Assembly: GCF_000935215.1 (NCBI RefSeq)
Contig: NZ_JXXD01000095.1
Coordinates: 1-37,365, forward strand
Direction: 5' to 3'
DNA: 37,365 nt
Source of the DNA: Stutzerimonas stutzeri
GTDB taxonomy: Bacteria > Pseudomonadota > Gammaproteobacteria > Pseudomonadales > Pseudomonadaceae
Shown in pieces: positions 19,196 through 28,692 of this stretch (position 1 is the first letter of the stretch; every line of letters begins with the position of its first letter). Under the pieces are notes generated by a model. The model was not told where the DNA came from, made no database searches, and saw only the letters and a program-made list of their open reading frames with translations. A program made the position numbers and the translations under genes.

Positions 19196-19699
19196 ATGAG
19201 TGCGCGTTTCGGTCGGCTCGCCTGGCTGTGGCTCAGTGTGCTGGTGATCGCCTTCGATCAGGCGACCAAACACTACTTTGAGGCCAACTTCAGCCTGTAC
19301 CAGAAGGTCGACGTGATTCCGGGCTACTTCGCCTGGACGCTGGCGTACAACACGGGGGCGGCGTTCAGCTTCCTTGCCGATCATGGCGGCTGGCAGCGTT
19401 GGCTGTTTGCGGTGATCGCAGTTGGCGTCAGTGTCGTGCTGGTGGTCTGGCTGAAGCGGCTGAAAGCAAACGAAACCTGGCTGGCAGTAGCGTTGGCGCT
19501 CGTGTTGGGCGGCGCGCTGGGCAATCTCTATGATCGCGTGGTGTTAGGCCATGTAGTCGATTTCATTCTGGTGCATTGGCAGAACCGCTGGTATTTCCCC
19601 GCGTTCAATATCGCTGATAGCGCCATCACCGTCGGTGCCGTCATGCTGGCGCTGGACATGTTCAAGGGCAACAAGACCGGAGAAGCTGCACATGACTGA
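19196..19699 (+). CDS. lspA: Prolipoprotein signal peptidase (signal peptidase II)
   Basis: Inner-membrane aspartyl protease that removes the signal peptide from diacylglyceryl-modified prolipoproteins. The 167-residue protein has four membrane segments. The catalytic pair is D122 (GHVVDF) and D141 (FNIADSAI), within the conserved blocks GNLYDR and FNIADS. The ATG at 19196 has GGAGG about 10 nt upstream. Its last 8 nt overlap the start of fkpB. Its natural substrates include the DUF4136 lipoprotein encoded later in this window. Confidence 0.97.
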   Translation: MSARFGRLAWLWLSVLVIAFDQATKHYFEANFSLYQKVDVIPGYFAWTLAYNTGAAFSFLADHGGWQRWLFAVIAVGVSVVLVVWLKRLKANETWLAVALALVLGGALGNLYDRVVLGHVVDFILVHWQNRWYFPAFNIADSAITVGAVMLALDMFKGNKTGEAAHD

Positions 19700-20129
19700 A
19701 CAGCGCATTGGGCCGGACAAGGAAGTCACCCTGCATTTCGCGCTTGGCCTGGAAACGGGCGAGCTGGTCGACAGCACGTTCGACAAGAAACCGGCCACTT
19801 TCAAGGTGGGCGATGGCAACTTGCTGCCGGGTTTCGAGCAGCAGCTCTATGGACTGAAGGCTGGTGACAAGCGCACTCTGCAGATTGCTCCGGAGCAGGG
19901 CTTCGGCCAGGTCAACCCGCAGAACGTCCAGGTCATGCCGCGCAGCCAGTTCGCCGGGATGGAGCTCTCCGAAGGCTTGATGGTGAGCTTTCAGGACGCG
20001 GCCCGCACCGAGCTGCCAGGGGTGGTGAAGGCCTTCGATGACAATCAGGTCACTGTCGACTTCAACCATCCTCTGGCTGGCAAGACCCTGACGTTCGAAG
20101 TCGAAATCATCGACGTCAAACCGGTGTAA
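19692..20129 (+). CDS. fkpB: FKBP-type peptidyl-prolyl isomerase FkpB (SlpA)
   Basis: A 145-residue SlyD-like prolyl isomerase. The FKBP fold is split by an insert-in-flap (IF) domain at about 70-120, as in SlpA/SlyD. Visible motifs are [39 protein letters not shown] and [19 protein letters not shown]. It lacks the metal-binding His-rich tail of SlyD. The ATG at 19692 lies inside the end of lspA (8-nt overlap) and is preceded by GGAGAAG; this gives the family length. ispH starts 118 bp downstream, the common lspA-fkpB-ispH order. Confidence 0.95.
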   Translation: MTEQRIGPDKEVTLHFALGLETGELVDSTFDKKPATFKVGDGNLLPGFEQQLYGLKAGDKRTLQIAPEQGFGQVNPQNVQVMPRSQFAGMELSEGLMVSFQDAARTELPGVVKAFDDNQVTVDFNHPLAGKTLTFEVEIIDVKPV

Positions 20130-20247
20130 CCGGCTCGCAGTCGGCGGAGGCGTTCGCGTCCGCTGGCTGACGAAGGGCACCCGAGAAAGCCCGCACGTAT
20201 CGCGTTACACTCCCCCGTCATCAAGCCTTCGCGTGCCGAGATCAATC

Positions 20248-21192
20248 ATGCAAATCAAACTCGCCAATCCCCGCGGCTTCTGCGCTGGCGTCGATCGCGC
20301 CATCGAAATCGTCAACCGTGCTCTGGAAGTCTTCGGCCCGCCGATCTATGTACGGCATGAAGTGGTGCACAACAAGTTCGTGGTGGAAGACCTGCGTGCG
20401 CGTGGGGCGATCTTTGTCGAAGAGCTCGATCAGGTGCCGGACGACGTTATTGTCATCTTCAGTGCCCATGGTGTTTCCCAGGCTGTGCGGCTCGAAGCGG
20501 AGAAGCGCGGATTGAAGGTCTTCGATGCCACCTGTCCGCTGGTGACCAAGGTGCATCTGGAAGTTGCCAAGTACAGCCGTGATGGGCGCGAATGTATCCT
20601 GATTGGGCATCAGGGCCACCCGGAAGTTGAAGGCACCATGGGGCAATACGATTCGCGTAACGGCGGTTCGATCTACCTGGTGGAGGACGAGGAAGACGTC
20701 GCGAAGCTGCAGGTACGTAACCCCGAGGCGCTAGCCTTCGTCACCCAGACCACGCTCTCTATGGATGATACCAGCCGTGTCATCGACGCATTGCGCAGCA
20801 AGTTTCCAAGCATTGGCGGCCCGCGCAAGGATGACATCTGCTACGCCACTCAGAACCGCCAGGATGCGGTGAAGCAGCTCGCTGACGAATGCGACGTGGT
20901 GCTTGTGGTGGGCAGCCCCAATAGCTCCAACTCTAACCGCCTGCGCGAGTTGGCGGAGCGCATGAGCACACCGGCCTATCTCATAGACGGCGCCGAAGAC
21001 CTCAAGCGTGAATGGTTCGAGAACATCGAGCGCATCGGCATCACCGCGGGCGCTTCAGCGCCCGAAGTGTTGGTGCGTGGGGTGATCGAGCAGCTCCGAG
21101 AGTGGGGTGCCACAGGCATGGACGAGCTGGAAGGGCGACCGGAGAACGTCACGTTCTCCATGCCGAAGGAGTTACGGGTGAGGGCTGTTTGA
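20248..21192 (+). CDS. ispH: 4-hydroxy-3-methylbut-2-enyl diphosphate reductase
   Basis: Last enzyme of the MEP pathway, reducing HMBPP to IPP and DMAPP with a [4Fe-4S] cluster. The 314-residue protein has the three cluster cysteines C12 (RGFCAGV), C96 (DATCPLV) and C198 ([11 protein letters not shown]), plus the substrate-binding EGTMGQ and [10 protein letters not shown] segments. The ATG at 20248 begins the conserved [15 protein letters not shown]; a GTG at 20233 in frame would add five residues. It supplies precursor to IspB, also in this window. It ends at a strong terminator (21215-21245). Confidence 0.98.
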   Translation: MQIKLANPRGFCAGVDRAIEIVNRALEVFGPPIYVRHEVVHNKFVVEDLRARGAIFVEELDQVPDDVIVIFSAHGVSQAVRLEAEKRGLKVFDATCPLVTKVHLEVAKYSRDGRECILIGHQGHPEVEGTMGQYDSRNGGSIYLVEDEEDVAKLQVRNPEALAFVTQTTLSMDDTSRVIDALRSKFPSIGGPRKDDICYATQNRQDAVKQLADECDVVLVVGSPNSSNSNRLRELAERMSTPAYLIDGAEDLKREWFENIERIGITAGASAPEVLVRGVIEQLREWGATGMDELEGRPENVTFSMPKELRVRAV

Positions 21193-21214
21193 CTTGCTTC
21201 GTATCTTGTTCAAC

Positions 21215-21245
21215 AAACTGGGGCCTTTAACAGGCCCCAGTTTTT
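21215..21245. terminator. Intrinsic terminator between ispH and pilE
   Basis: Stem AAACTGGGGCCT / AGGCCCCAGTTT (12 bp, 5-nt loop TTAAC) followed by T-rich sequence on the plus strand. The reverse strand ends in TTTGTTG, so it may also stop the convergent pil operon, less efficiently. Confidence 0.92.
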
Positions 21246-21282
21246 GTTTCAGCTAAAGGGCGTTGCTCGCTCAATTGAAGAC

Positions 21283-21723
21283 TTAGCGCCAACACTCCGC
21301 TGCAGTCTTCCCGCTGCCGCTCCTGTCTTTGGCGCCCAGGGCGTTAAGGGTTAGGTTGCCGCACTTGGTGTCGCCGAATTTTTGCTTTGCGGTCAGCGTA
21401 TATCCGCCGTCAATGGGCCGAGGAGGGCTTCCTCCGTCAGTGATGACCTCTACAGCTAGCTCGTACTTACCAGTTTCCGAGGTATTACCGTTCTTCAACC
21501 CAAGCTTTGCTATGTCGGCGTCTGAAGTGATATAGGCATTGTTCTGCCCGAAGTAACGCTCCTGCCGAGCGGATGCATCGCTCAGCAGGGCTTGGCCTTC
21601 GGTGCGGTTACCGCGCTTGACGTACTCGTCATAGCTTGGATAGGCAATCGCTGCCAGGATACCGATGATGGCGACCACGATCATGAGCTCAATCAGAGTG
21701 AAACCGCGCTCGGTACGCTTCAT
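21283..21723 (-). CDS. pilE: Type IV pilus minor pilin PilE
   Basis: Minor pilin of the priming complex at the tip of the type IV pilus. The 146-residue prepilin has a short leader MKRTERG, the PilD cleavage site G7|F, and the mature N-terminus [24 protein letters not shown] with E5 present. A C-terminal Cys pair (KCGNLT and AECWR) is placed for the usual D-region disulfide. The ATG at 21723 has CGGAG about 9 nt upstream; an earlier in-frame start at 21771 lies within the end of pilY1 and would give an overlong leader. Last gene of the minor pilin operon. Confidence 0.95.
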   Translation of the reverse strand: MKRTERGFTLIELMIVVAIIGILAAIAYPSYDEYVKRGNRTEGQALLSDASARQERYFGQNNAYITSDADIAKLGLKNGNTSETGKYELAVEVITDGGSPPRPIDGGYTLTAKQKFGDTKCGNLTLNALGAKDRSGSGKTAAECWR

Positions 21724-21754
21724 GGACTGCTCCGTCAATACTGGATTCATCTTG

Positions 21755-24700
21755 TTATTCCTGTTCGACACGGCGCCAGCTTTGGCGGCCTAGGCTTGCG
21801 GGGTCCGGGTAGACGTTGATGCACTCCTGACCTGTGCAGTATTGGTATGTCCCGTCGGAATCCTGGGAAAGCGTACCCCCGCCCTCGCCATCCTGACGAA
21901 CCGCTGAGCCATTGGTCGTACCGATATCCGTGGTTGGTACGTAGTCAAAGGCATTGTGAGAGGTTCTGCCGCCAGTGAAGGGATTGATGGCGTAGGTCCA
22001 GTTGTTCGCGCCATCACCACATGGATCATCGTTAGGGATCAGCGTCTGGAAGAAGATCGTGCGGCCCAGCTGCGACATGTTCTCCACGACCATCTCGCCT
22101 TGGCTCCGGCGAAGATTCAGGTACCAGCCATCCTGGGCTGGCGCGCTGTCGCTCGCTTGCCAGCGAACATTATTATCACTCAATACCAAGCCTTGGCGGG
22201 TTGCGCCATTTGCCTCGACAGTTGTCTGGGTTTCGATGGTTTGCTGCTGCAAGCTGCTGCGGCTGCTGCTGATGTTGGGGTCGCTGGCTTCCTCACCCAG
22301 TGTCTGCTTGTCCCAGATGCCGTAAACCGTCTGGGCAATGCTCTTGTCGCCTTCCTTGTCACCAGTCTCAAAGAACTTACCCGTACCGAACACCACCAGA
22401 TAGCCGAAGCCGGTAGGGTGGAGCACCAGGCTCGGAGCGGAAGTGATAGGTTGGCGTGCATTGGTACCGGTGTTCGCAACTGCGCTGAACAGTGGCGCGC
22501 CCCCATAGGCAACTTCGAAATCGGATATCGCGTTCTCGCCATCGTCTTCCGTGGTGAATGGCGCCGAATCGCTGCGGCCATTGCGCAGCAGGTCGAAACG
22601 CCAGACGTTGCCCTGAAGGTCTCCGGCGTAGGCGTAGTCAGCCACGCCGTCAGCGTTGTAATCGGCAAGCTTCGGCGTCGAAAGGCCGTTGGCAATGCCG
22701 TTTACGCCTTCAACCTCAAGGCTTTTGAGGAGGGTGCCTTCCATTGCATCGACGATGAACAGAGCCGCCTTGCCGTTGGTGTTGTTGGCGCTTTCGTAAC
22801 CATTGCCGAACACAACCGCCCAGGTTCCTGTATGCAGGCGTGCGATGGTGGGTTGCGAGAAGCTGTAGCCCATTTTCGCTGCGGCATCGTCCGGTAAGCT
22901 GCTGTCATCAAACTCCCAAAGGAGCTCTTCGCTTCCGGGGGTCGTAATGTCCAACGCAAATATTGATTTGCCTCCGGCTTTCAAAGTGCCAACCAAGATG
23001 GTGCGCCACTCTGTGCCGTTGTAAACGTCGGCTACGACTGGACTGCCATCCACGTAGAACTCATGACTGTAGTTGGTGCCGGTCAGTTTGTTGAGCTTGG
23101 CGAAAACGGCGCTGGGGACGAAGGCAAATTCTTCGACGCCGGTAAGTGCATTGAAGCCATGGAGCATGCCGTCATTGCCGCCTACATATACGCGAGGCGT
23201 CCGCCCAGCGATATTGGTTGCGAATGTCAAATAAGCGGTGTTGCCTTCCAGGCGATTGCTAAAGTTAACCAGGTAGCGGGGCCCAGATACCACTGCAGGG
23301 CTAGATGAATAGAAGTCGCCTAGGACGCTGCTGCGTTGGCGGAACGTTGAGTTCTCGCCACTGCGGTTGCCACGAAGATACTGCAGGCGCTGCTCGCCTC
23401 GGGCGTCCGGAAGATTGCTGTTTTCCGGGTCGCGGCTGAGGAGATTGGCCAGCGTACCAGCGGTATTTGCTGCGCCGGCGTTGTTCCAGTTGAAGTCCAC
23501 CAAGCCGCTGTTCGTATCGCCGGCCATCTTGATGTTGCGGCTTTGCCAGCCAGGTACCTGGTTTTTGGCGCTCCATACTTCGGAAGTTTCGAAGGCGTTG
23601 TTTTGAGCACTCCAGGCTTTTTCGAAGCGCTTGACGTCGCCAGACCAATTATCGTCGCTGGCATAGGATGTCTGGTAGGAGACTGTCTTGACCGTACCGT
23701 TATTATTCTCGTCCGTACTGACTTGGCCGGAGTTGATTGCAGGCCTGGCCGCGGTGGACTTGCGGTCGGCAATGCGGGAGAGGATGTCATCAAATGCCTG
23801 AACCATCGCCTCCGGGCTGTCGACGCTGAAGAACTCGCCGCGAGAGTTGATGGCAGCGTGCCAGAGGTCATAAACGTTATTATCGCTGCCGCTGGAGGCG
23901 GCTGGCCAGTCGGCCGTACCTGCGACCAGTTTGGAATAACCTTGCCCTGCGAATGTACTACCGGCCCAGGGTACGTTGGCATTGTTCAAGGACTCGGTGA
24001 GCCCCAGGCCCATAACAAAGTTGGTCATATGCTGCCAAGTTGCCGGGTCGTTACGCGGGTCCCAGTAGTCTGCTGTGCTGTCTCCGCTCTTGAACGGGAC
24101 GTACGCGGGCAAGTCATTGTCCAGATCTGGATTGAGATCTGTAGCCCAGTAGTGCATCGCCAAGTCAGCCAGCGTATTGCTCGTGCTGTCGTAAAAGGGT
24201 TTGCGTTGGCTGTAGGTCCGCCCGTCGGGCAACGTGAAGTTCGCCGCGTCGTGACGGAAATTACTTGGCATCGTAGTTGTGGCGTTCCACTGCCCGTCGG
24301 TCATCAAAATGTGATAACTGGCCCTGCAGGCATATGTGTTCTGAGCGGTATTACCAGCGCCGTTAGGGTTTTTATGCCACGGCGTATTGGTGGTATAGAA
24401 CTCACCAGCTCTTTTGAGAGCAGCTGGCAAGGGCGTGCTTTTGTCAAAGGCAATCGTTCGTAGCCACGCGTAGAGTTGCCCCTTATGAGTTGGGGAATAT
24501 TCTTTGAAAGCGTTGTTTTTACATTGGCTATTAGGGTCGGTACTGCTGAAGGTCGTGCAGTTACCCAGGCTCTGCCAGCTTAGGCGCACCGAGGGCGACA
24601 AGTCATAGAACGCCAGTGCAGCCGCAGTTACTGTGGAAAGGGCTCGGTTACGGTAAAAGGAGTACCAGTTAGCGAAATTCTGACGTTCGTCCGTACTGAT

Positions 24701-25486
24701 AAAATTTAGACGATAGCAACTGTCATTGACAGTGGTGCATGTCGGGGCGATAGAAGCGTCATATTTGTAATAATAAGGGGGGACGCTGACTTGGGTTAAG
24801 CTGGCTGTGAAGTTATTGTTAGAACCGGTGCAGGCCGCAGTCGCAGTCACGCCTGCCATCGTTGCGGTCGCTGTACAGCTGTTTTTGCCAGTTCGGGTAA
24901 TAGCGAAGGTGATGTTGCCCACGGTAACCGGGGTGGTACCGTTAGTTGTGCGGCTAGCGCTAGCGCTAAAGTCTGCTGCGGGGTTTTGCGCTAAGCGGAA
25001 TAAGGTTCCAGTGCTTCCGCCGTAGTTTGTGGAGTTCGCGTACGTATAGCTCGAAGGTGCATTGGTGATCGGTACGTCCCAAGATACGCGGTAGTTGGCC
25101 TTGCTAAGGTCGACTGAGCCTACGGTGGTATTAAAACCGTTATGCCAAGCAGCAGTGAAACTCGTTGAGAGCTGTTGCTCGACGCCCGCCGTTGTGAAAA
25201 CGATGGGTGCTTTATAAATCACGTTAGGGTTGTAGTAAATCGGATTGTAATCGCTCGATTTTGCCCTGCGCGTTGTATGAGTAACTCCCATGCTATCAGG
25301 CGCGAAAGCCCAGCGCATACTGCCCGAGTCGTCCAGTGTCAGCAACATGTTTGGCGGGACGCCAACAGTGAGGCTTAATGGGCTCTGTGATACAGCAGCA
25401 AAGCTGTTGGCTGCGCTAAGCAGAGCTACGCCCAGAAGAGCGTATGAGAGCGTCTTAACGCGAGAATAAGGATGAAAACGGAACAT
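21755..25486 (-). CDS. pilY1: Type IV pilus tip adhesin / assembly factor PilY1
   Basis: A large (1243-residue) secreted protein at the pilus tip that promotes pilus extension, adhesion and surface sensing. It has a signal peptide (about 1-30, ending ANSFA). A von Willebrand A-like region starts with the MIDAS motif D52-D-S-G-S56. The C-terminal PilC/PilY1 beta-propeller carries a calcium loop, D942-Y-N-A-D-G-V-A-D950. It is longer than PAO1 PilY1 (about 1160). The RGD integrin motif described in PAO1 PilY1 is not present. I prefer the ATG at 25486 (GAGAG upstream) to the TTG at 25501, whose TTGA overlaps the pilX stop. The N-terminal third is notably AT-richer than flanking genes and of variable type. 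Confidence 0.93.
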   Translation of the reverse strand: MFRFHPYSRVKTLSYALLGVALLSAANSFAAVSQSPLSLTVGVPPNMLLTLDDSGSMRWAFAPDSMGVTHTTRRAKSSDYNPIYYNPNVIYKAPIVFTTAGVEQQLSTSFTAAWHNGFNTTVGSVDLSKANYRVSWDVPITNAPSSYTYANSTNYGGSTGTLFRLAQNPAADFSASASRTTNGTTPVTVGNITFAITRTGKNSCTATATMAGVTATAACTGSNNNFTASLTQVSVPPYYYKYDASIAPTCTTVNDSCYRLNFISTDERQNFANWYSFYRNRALSTVTAAALAFYDLSPSVRLSWQSLGNCTTFSSTDPNSQCKNNAFKEYSPTHKGQLYAWLRTIAFDKSTPLPAALKRAGEFYTTNTPWHKNPNGAGNTAQNTYACRASYHILMTDGQWNATTTMPSNFRHDAANFTLPDGRTYSQRKPFYDSTSNTLADLAMHYWATDLNPDLDNDLPAYVPFKSGDSTADYWDPRNDPATWQHMTNFVMGLGLTESLNNANVPWAGSTFAGQGYSKLVAGTADWPAASSGSDNNVYDLWHAAINSRGEFFSVDSPEAMVQAFDDILSRIADRKSTAARPAINSGQVSTDENNNGTVKTVSYQTSYASDDNWSGDVKRFEKAWSAQNNAFETSEVWSAKNQVPGWQSRNIKMAGDTNSGLVDFNWNNAGAANTAGTLANLLSRDPENSNLPDARGEQRLQYLRGNRSGENSTFRQRSSVLGDFYSSSPAVVSGPRYLVNFSNRLEGNTAYLTFATNIAGRTPRVYVGGNDGMLHGFNALTGVEEFAFVPSAVFAKLNKLTGTNYSHEFYVDGSPVVADVYNGTEWRTILVGTLKAGGKSIFALDITTPGSEELLWEFDDSSLPDDAAAKMGYSFSQPTIARLHTGTWAVVFGNGYESANNTNGKAALFIVDAMEGTLLKSLEVEGVNGIANGLSTPKLADYNADGVADYAYAGDLQGNVWRFDLLRNGRSDSAPFTTEDDGENAISDFEVAYGGAPLFSAVANTGTNARQPITSAPSLVLHPTGFGYLVVFGTGKFFETGDKEGDKSIAQTVYGIWDKQTLGEEASDPNISSSRSSLQQQTIETQTTVEANGATRQGLVLSDNNVRWQASDSAPAQDGWYLNLRRSQGEMVVENMSQLGRTIFFQTLIPNDDPCGDGANNWTYAINPFTGGRTSHNAFDYVPTTDIGTTNGSAVRQDGEGGGTLSQDSDGTYQYCTGQECINVYPDPASLGRQSWRRVEQE

Positions 25487-25497
25487 GATGTCGGCTC

Positions 25498-26109
25498 TCA
25501 ATTGTTAAGGCCAAGGTAGATGTTGGCGTGGGTCGACTGCAGATAGAGGGCGTCGTCGGTTTTGCCATTGTTGAGATAGAAATAGGTGCCGCTTCCCTCG
25601 CCGCGCCCGCCGTACTCGGCATTGACGGCCGCCTTACCTGTTTCAGCCGCCAGGATGCTGTTGAAGTGGGCGTTGGCGTTGGCGTCGGTATCGGCCTTAG
25701 GGTCCGTGCCGCGATAAGGCATCCAGACGTTCGAGGCGGTTAGCAAATCATCCCCGCCGGCCTTTTGCGGCTGGTCCACGAATGCCAACAGGCGAACCGT
25801 CTTGACTTCAAGCAGGCAGGGACTGTTGATTCCATTGGTCTTCAGCGTGTTCGCCGCCAAACAGTTCGCTGCTTTGGCTTCAAGCTTGTCAGCCAGATTG
25901 CCGGGACCGTAAAAACGAAATTCAGCTTCGCGCAATGCCGCGTCTGCAATGTTCTGGCTTTTCATGTCGTGTTGGCGGTTTGCCGTAATGCGGGACTCGA
26001 GCGTCACGCCGCGCATGCTGCTGACGGCCAGCACGGTCAATACCAGTAGCATGACGAGGGAAACGAGGAGCACCGCTCCGCTCTGAGATTTGCGGGAATT
26101 GAACGTCAT
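25498..26109 (-). CDS. pilX: Type IV pilus minor pilin PilX
   Basis: Minor pilin (203 residues) of the GspK/PilX type, part of the pilus-priming complex with PilV, PilW, FimU and PilE. The leader MTFNSRKSQSG ends at a PilD site (G11|A), followed by AVLLVSLVMLLVLTVLAVSSMR. Position 5 of the mature protein is Val, not Glu, as expected for PilX/GspK-type pilins near the tip. The C-terminal domain ends TYFYLNNGKTDDALYLQSTHANIYLGLNN. The ATG at 26109 overlaps the pilW stop (ATGA), showing coupling. Confidence 0.93.
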   Translation of the reverse strand: MTFNSRKSQSGAVLLVSLVMLLVLTVLAVSSMRGVTLESRITANRQHDMKSQNIADAALREAEFRFYGPGNLADKLEAKAANCLAANTLKTNGINSPCLLEVKTVRLLAFVDQPQKAGGDDLLTASNVWMPYRGTDPKADTDANANAHFNSILAAETGKAAVNAEYGGRGEGSGTYFYLNNGKTDDALYLQSTHANIYLGLNN

Positions 26110-26957
26110 GGCATGAGATTCCTGATGGTTTGCGTGGCGCCTGCTACCTGGTAGATGCGCTTGTTATCTGCTTCTTCCAGTCGGGCCTTCGCTTCCGTTG
26201 AGGCCTCTAACATCCAGTCGTCGAGAACCTTCGAATCATCGCCGTCGCGTTGCCCTGCACGGCTGGCGAGTAGCAGGGCATAGCGCACACTACGAATTGC
26301 TCCACTGGCGGGTGTCCAATCTGCTTGCTGGATGAAGGTGGTGACTTCCTTTTCGAGCATGTCAGTCTTACCTACACCGAAGTCCAAACGCAGGTCCGCA
26401 ATGCCGCGGAGTACCTCGCCGTACTGCGGGCTGGTTGCGTTGAGGCTTTTGCACAATAGGCGGCCGTCTTGCAGCTGGTCGTCGCTGCTGGGTTCGTACT
26501 TGAACGCTAGAACGGTCAAGTCACCAGCATCAGGCGGGGACGAAGGGAAGGCCTCATCGTATGTAACAGCACTAGCAGCGCCCTGACAGTCCAGTTCGTT
26601 GCCGGTCTGTGGCTGATAGCGAATACAGAAGCCGACACCTTCACTGGGATTCAGGCCGGTCGCGGCATGTCCTGCATTGAACGCAAGGCATCCACCGGAA
26701 GCCGGGCGGCTGGGGAAAACGATGTCCAGTAGTGCTGAAGGCGTACGGCGATAACCGGCCTTACCTAGGTAGTCGTTAATGACTAAAGCGGCGAAACGAC
26801 TATTTTCTACGTTTCCGGCCTGATTCTGTTGGAAGACATAATTACGCTTGTTGTCGATATAGACTTGCGTAATACCGAGGATTAGAAAGCTACTGATCGC
26901 TAGTGCGATAAGCAGCTCTACCATTGATAAGCCAAATTGATATCTAGAGTGATTCAT
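26106..26957 (-). CDS. pilW: Type IV pilus minor pilin PilW
   Basis: Minor pilin (283 residues, the largest of the set) belonging to the pilus-priming complex. Prepilin leader MNHSRYQFG, cleavage G9|L, mature start LSMVELLIALAISSFLILGITQVYIDNK with E5 present. The large C-terminal globular domain contains paired cysteines. The ATG at 26957 overlaps the pilV stop codon (ATGA); an upstream in-frame start at 27011 would lie deep in pilV and lacks a suitable leader. No other function is suggested. Confidence 0.94.
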   Translation of the reverse strand: MNHSRYQFGLSMVELLIALAISSFLILGITQVYIDNKRNYVFQQNQAGNVENSRFAALVINDYLGKAGYRRTPSALLDIVFPSRPASGGCLAFNAGHAATGLNPSEGVGFCIRYQPQTGNELDCQGAASAVTYDEAFPSSPPDAGDLTVLAFKYEPSSDDQLQDGRLLCKSLNATSPQYGEVLRGIADLRLDFGVGKTDMLEKEVTTFIQQADWTPASGAIRSVRYALLLASRAGQRDGDDSKVLDDWMLEASTEAKARLEEADNKRIYQVAGATQTIRNLMP

Positions 26958-27499
26958 GGTTCTACCCGAACTGTATAGCTGCAGACATCGGAATTGCTTG
27001 CATCGAGGCATTCACGAACTCGCCAGGCCAGGCGGATTTCAAGCATTGAGCCCTTGCCATCGCAATCACCTGGTGTAGAGCTACGGCAGATGTACACGTC
27101 GCTGTCGAATAGTTCGCTCCCGCCTGGCAATAACGCTTCAACCTTGTCCGCCCAGCAGTCGCGCAGTTCTTTTGCTGTTTTTGCGATTCGGGTCGGACTC
27201 GCCACGCAGCTTTCGCGGTCGGCGAGTTCATCGCCGGCGTCTTTGTAGAAAATGGAGCTGTCTTTTAACCCGCTGTTCATAGGAAATTGCGGCGGCGAGG
27301 TGTTGAACAGCTCTTTCGGGTGCGCTCTTACAATTTCGATGAGGTCTCCGGCCAAGACGATGGCAGTGTTGCGCTGTGCCGAGTCCTGCGTGTATTGGAT
27401 ACTGCGTCCCTGCAAAGCCACCATGCCGAGTACGCCGATGGTGGTTAGCAGTAGGGCCACCAACACCTCGATCAGGCTGAAGCCTTTATTGGTTTTCAT
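26954..27499 (-). CDS. pilV: Type IV pilus minor pilin PilV
   Basis: Minor pilin (181 residues). Leader MKTNKG, cleavage G6|F, mature start FSLIEVLVALLLTTIGVLGMVALQGRSIQYTQDSAQRN, close to the P. aeruginosa PilV N-terminus. I choose the ATG at 27499 because GAGGAAC lies about 6 nt upstream. The ATG at 27511 (ATGA overlap with the fimU stop) is an equally possible coupled start, which would give 185 residues. Four or more cysteines are found in the C-terminal half. It functions with PilW, PilX, FimU and PilE. Confidence 0.92.
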   Translation of the reverse strand: MKTNKGFSLIEVLVALLLTTIGVLGMVALQGRSIQYTQDSAQRNTAIVLAGDLIEIVRAHPKELFNTSPPQFPMNSGLKDSSIFYKDAGDELADRESCVASPTRIAKTAKELRDCWADKVEALLPGGSELFDSDVYICRSSTPGDCDGKGSMLEIRLAWRVRECLDASNSDVCSYTVRVEP

Positions 27500-27507
27500 T
27501 GAGTTCC

Positions 27508-27999
27508 TCATGGTGTGCAGCTGTCCAAGGCAGCTCCGTCTTTCTTGCCTCGCGGGTAGAGAACGAGGCCGCCGCTAGCTTGCACTTCGAGCAGATAGCC
27601 CGTGGTCGGGTCTGAGTCGCGGCATATGGTGAACTTGGCCGTTGTAGCGGTGCCGTTGGCCCGGTAGACCAGCTTGTCGTCGCTCAGGGCTGAGCTGAGG
27701 ATCTCCGCGTGTGCGGGGTTATGCTCCAAGATTCGCTCCACTTCCCCGCTTCCCGCGTTGCTGATTTCCCAGGGCGCATTGCTCTTGATCTGTACTTCGT
27801 ATGCCTGTCGGTTAAGGACCGCTTGACCGCGTGCATGCTGGAGGAAGATAACCAGTTCCTCTGCCTTGCTTTGCACTTGGTTATTACGGATCAGGCTGTT
27901 GAAGCTGGGGACCGCGATGGCTGCGAAAATACCAAGCAGCGCCAGAGTGATCATCAGCTCGACCAGGGTGAATCCGTGCATGTCGGTTCTGCTTGACAT
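27508..27999 (-). CDS. fimU: Type IV pilus minor pilin FimU (GspH-like)
   Basis: Minor pilin of the GspH/FimT fold (163 residues), adaptor between the priming complex and the major pilin. Leader MSSRTDMHG, cleavage G9|F, mature start FTLVELMITLALLGIFAAIAVPSF with E5. C-terminus ends LDSCTP, with a Cys that may form a disulfide with TICRDSD. The ATG at 27999 has GGAG about 8 nt upstream. The frame stays open for 330 bp upstream with no stop, but those residues have no prepilin character. Assignment as FimU rather than FimT rests on gene order and absence of a GRxR motif. Confidence 0.88.
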   Translation of the reverse strand: MSSRTDMHGFTLVELMITLALLGIFAAIAVPSFNSLIRNNQVQSKAEELVIFLQHARGQAVLNRQAYEVQIKSNAPWEISNAGSGEVERILEHNPAHAEILSSALSDDKLVYRANGTATTAKFTICRDSDPTTGYLLEVQASGGLVLYPRGKKDGAALDSCTP

Positions 28000-28156
28000 G
28001 ATGTACTCCAAGGGAATCGTGAGTGGATGATGCAAATGCGTTGATGCGTTGTCCGCATGGGGAAGATCGTTGGTACGATTGTATGGATGAACGGTCGAGG
28101 CTTCAGTTTGAGCTGTGATGGAGTCGATGTTTGCAGCTGAAGTCCGTGGTTCAGCC
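28000..28156 (-). other. Gap between fimT and fimU with a candidate internal promoter
   Basis: A 157-bp untranslated interval inside an operon whose other early genes overlap. On the minus strand, CTGAAG-N17-TACAAT is a moderate sigma-70-like promoter (about 28075-28115), with the -10 5 of 6. A short tandem ATGCGTTG ATGCGTTG lies near 28037-28052. No hairpin terminator is evident. The interval is consistent with fimU-pilE being transcribed separately from fimT. Confidence 0.4.
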
Positions 28157-28654
28157 TCACTGGCATAGGTCCGCTTGGGCGGCGTTTTCTGTCTCGGAGG
28201 CCTGGCGTATTCGTCCCTGACGACTGACGACGACTTGCCACGCAACCTGCCCGCCATGGCATTGGTAGAATCGCCCATTGCTGGCGGGCGACGCCCCGTT
28301 ATCGCGAAAACGAATGCTCTCGCTAAAGCCAATCCAGCTGAGCTCAGCTTGATGTGGAAGTTGGGTCAGTTGCAGTGTTTGCCCTGTCGTAGTGCGTACA
28401 AGCCAGCCATCTGCCCAGTTCGTCGAACATGTTGCCCCGTCTCCGCTTCCACATATCTCTATGGTGCGGCGCCGTAGAACTGCTTGCGTGCGGGCATTGT
28501 GCAGTGTGCTTTCGACCTCATCCTTCAGCGCTTCCTGGCGACTTCTTTCAATCATGTTGCCGAACGCGGGGATAGCTATCGCAGCGACGACGCTTAATAC
28601 CGACAGCGTGACCATCAGGTCTATTAGTGTGAAGCCTTGATTTCGGTTCGCCAT
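28157..28654 (-). CDS. fimT: FimT, GspH-type minor pilin with DNA-uptake motif
   Basis: A 165-residue GspH-family pilin. Leader MANRNQG, cleavage G7|F, mature start FTLIDLMVTLSVLSVVAAIAIPAF. Position 5 is Asp instead of the usual Glu. C-terminal G147-R-I-R150 matches the GRxR motif which, in the FimT family, binds DNA during natural transformation. Cysteines at 68, 76, 132 and 164 could form two disulfides. The ATG at 28654 has AAGGAA about 8 nt upstream; an in-frame start at 28672 adds six residues. First gene of the minor pilin operon, but separated from fimU by 157 bp, so it may be partly independent. Confidence 0.88.
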   Translation of the reverse strand: MANRNQGFTLIDLMVTLSVLSVVAAIAIPAFGNMIERSRQEALKDEVESTLHNARTQAVLRRRTIEICGSGDGATCSTNWADGWLVRTTTGQTLQLTQLPHQAELSWIGFSESIRFRDNGASPASNGRFYQCHGGQVAWQVVVSRQGRIRQASETENAAQADLCQ

Positions 28655-28692
28655 AGTGCGGTTCCTTTGCACGTATGATGCTCAGCCGTCCT

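Noticed and set aside
25499..25501. TTG at 25501 as the pilY1 start, overlapping the pilX stop as TTGA
   Set aside because: It lacks a ribosome site; the ATG at 25486 has GAGAG upstream and yields a normal signal peptide.
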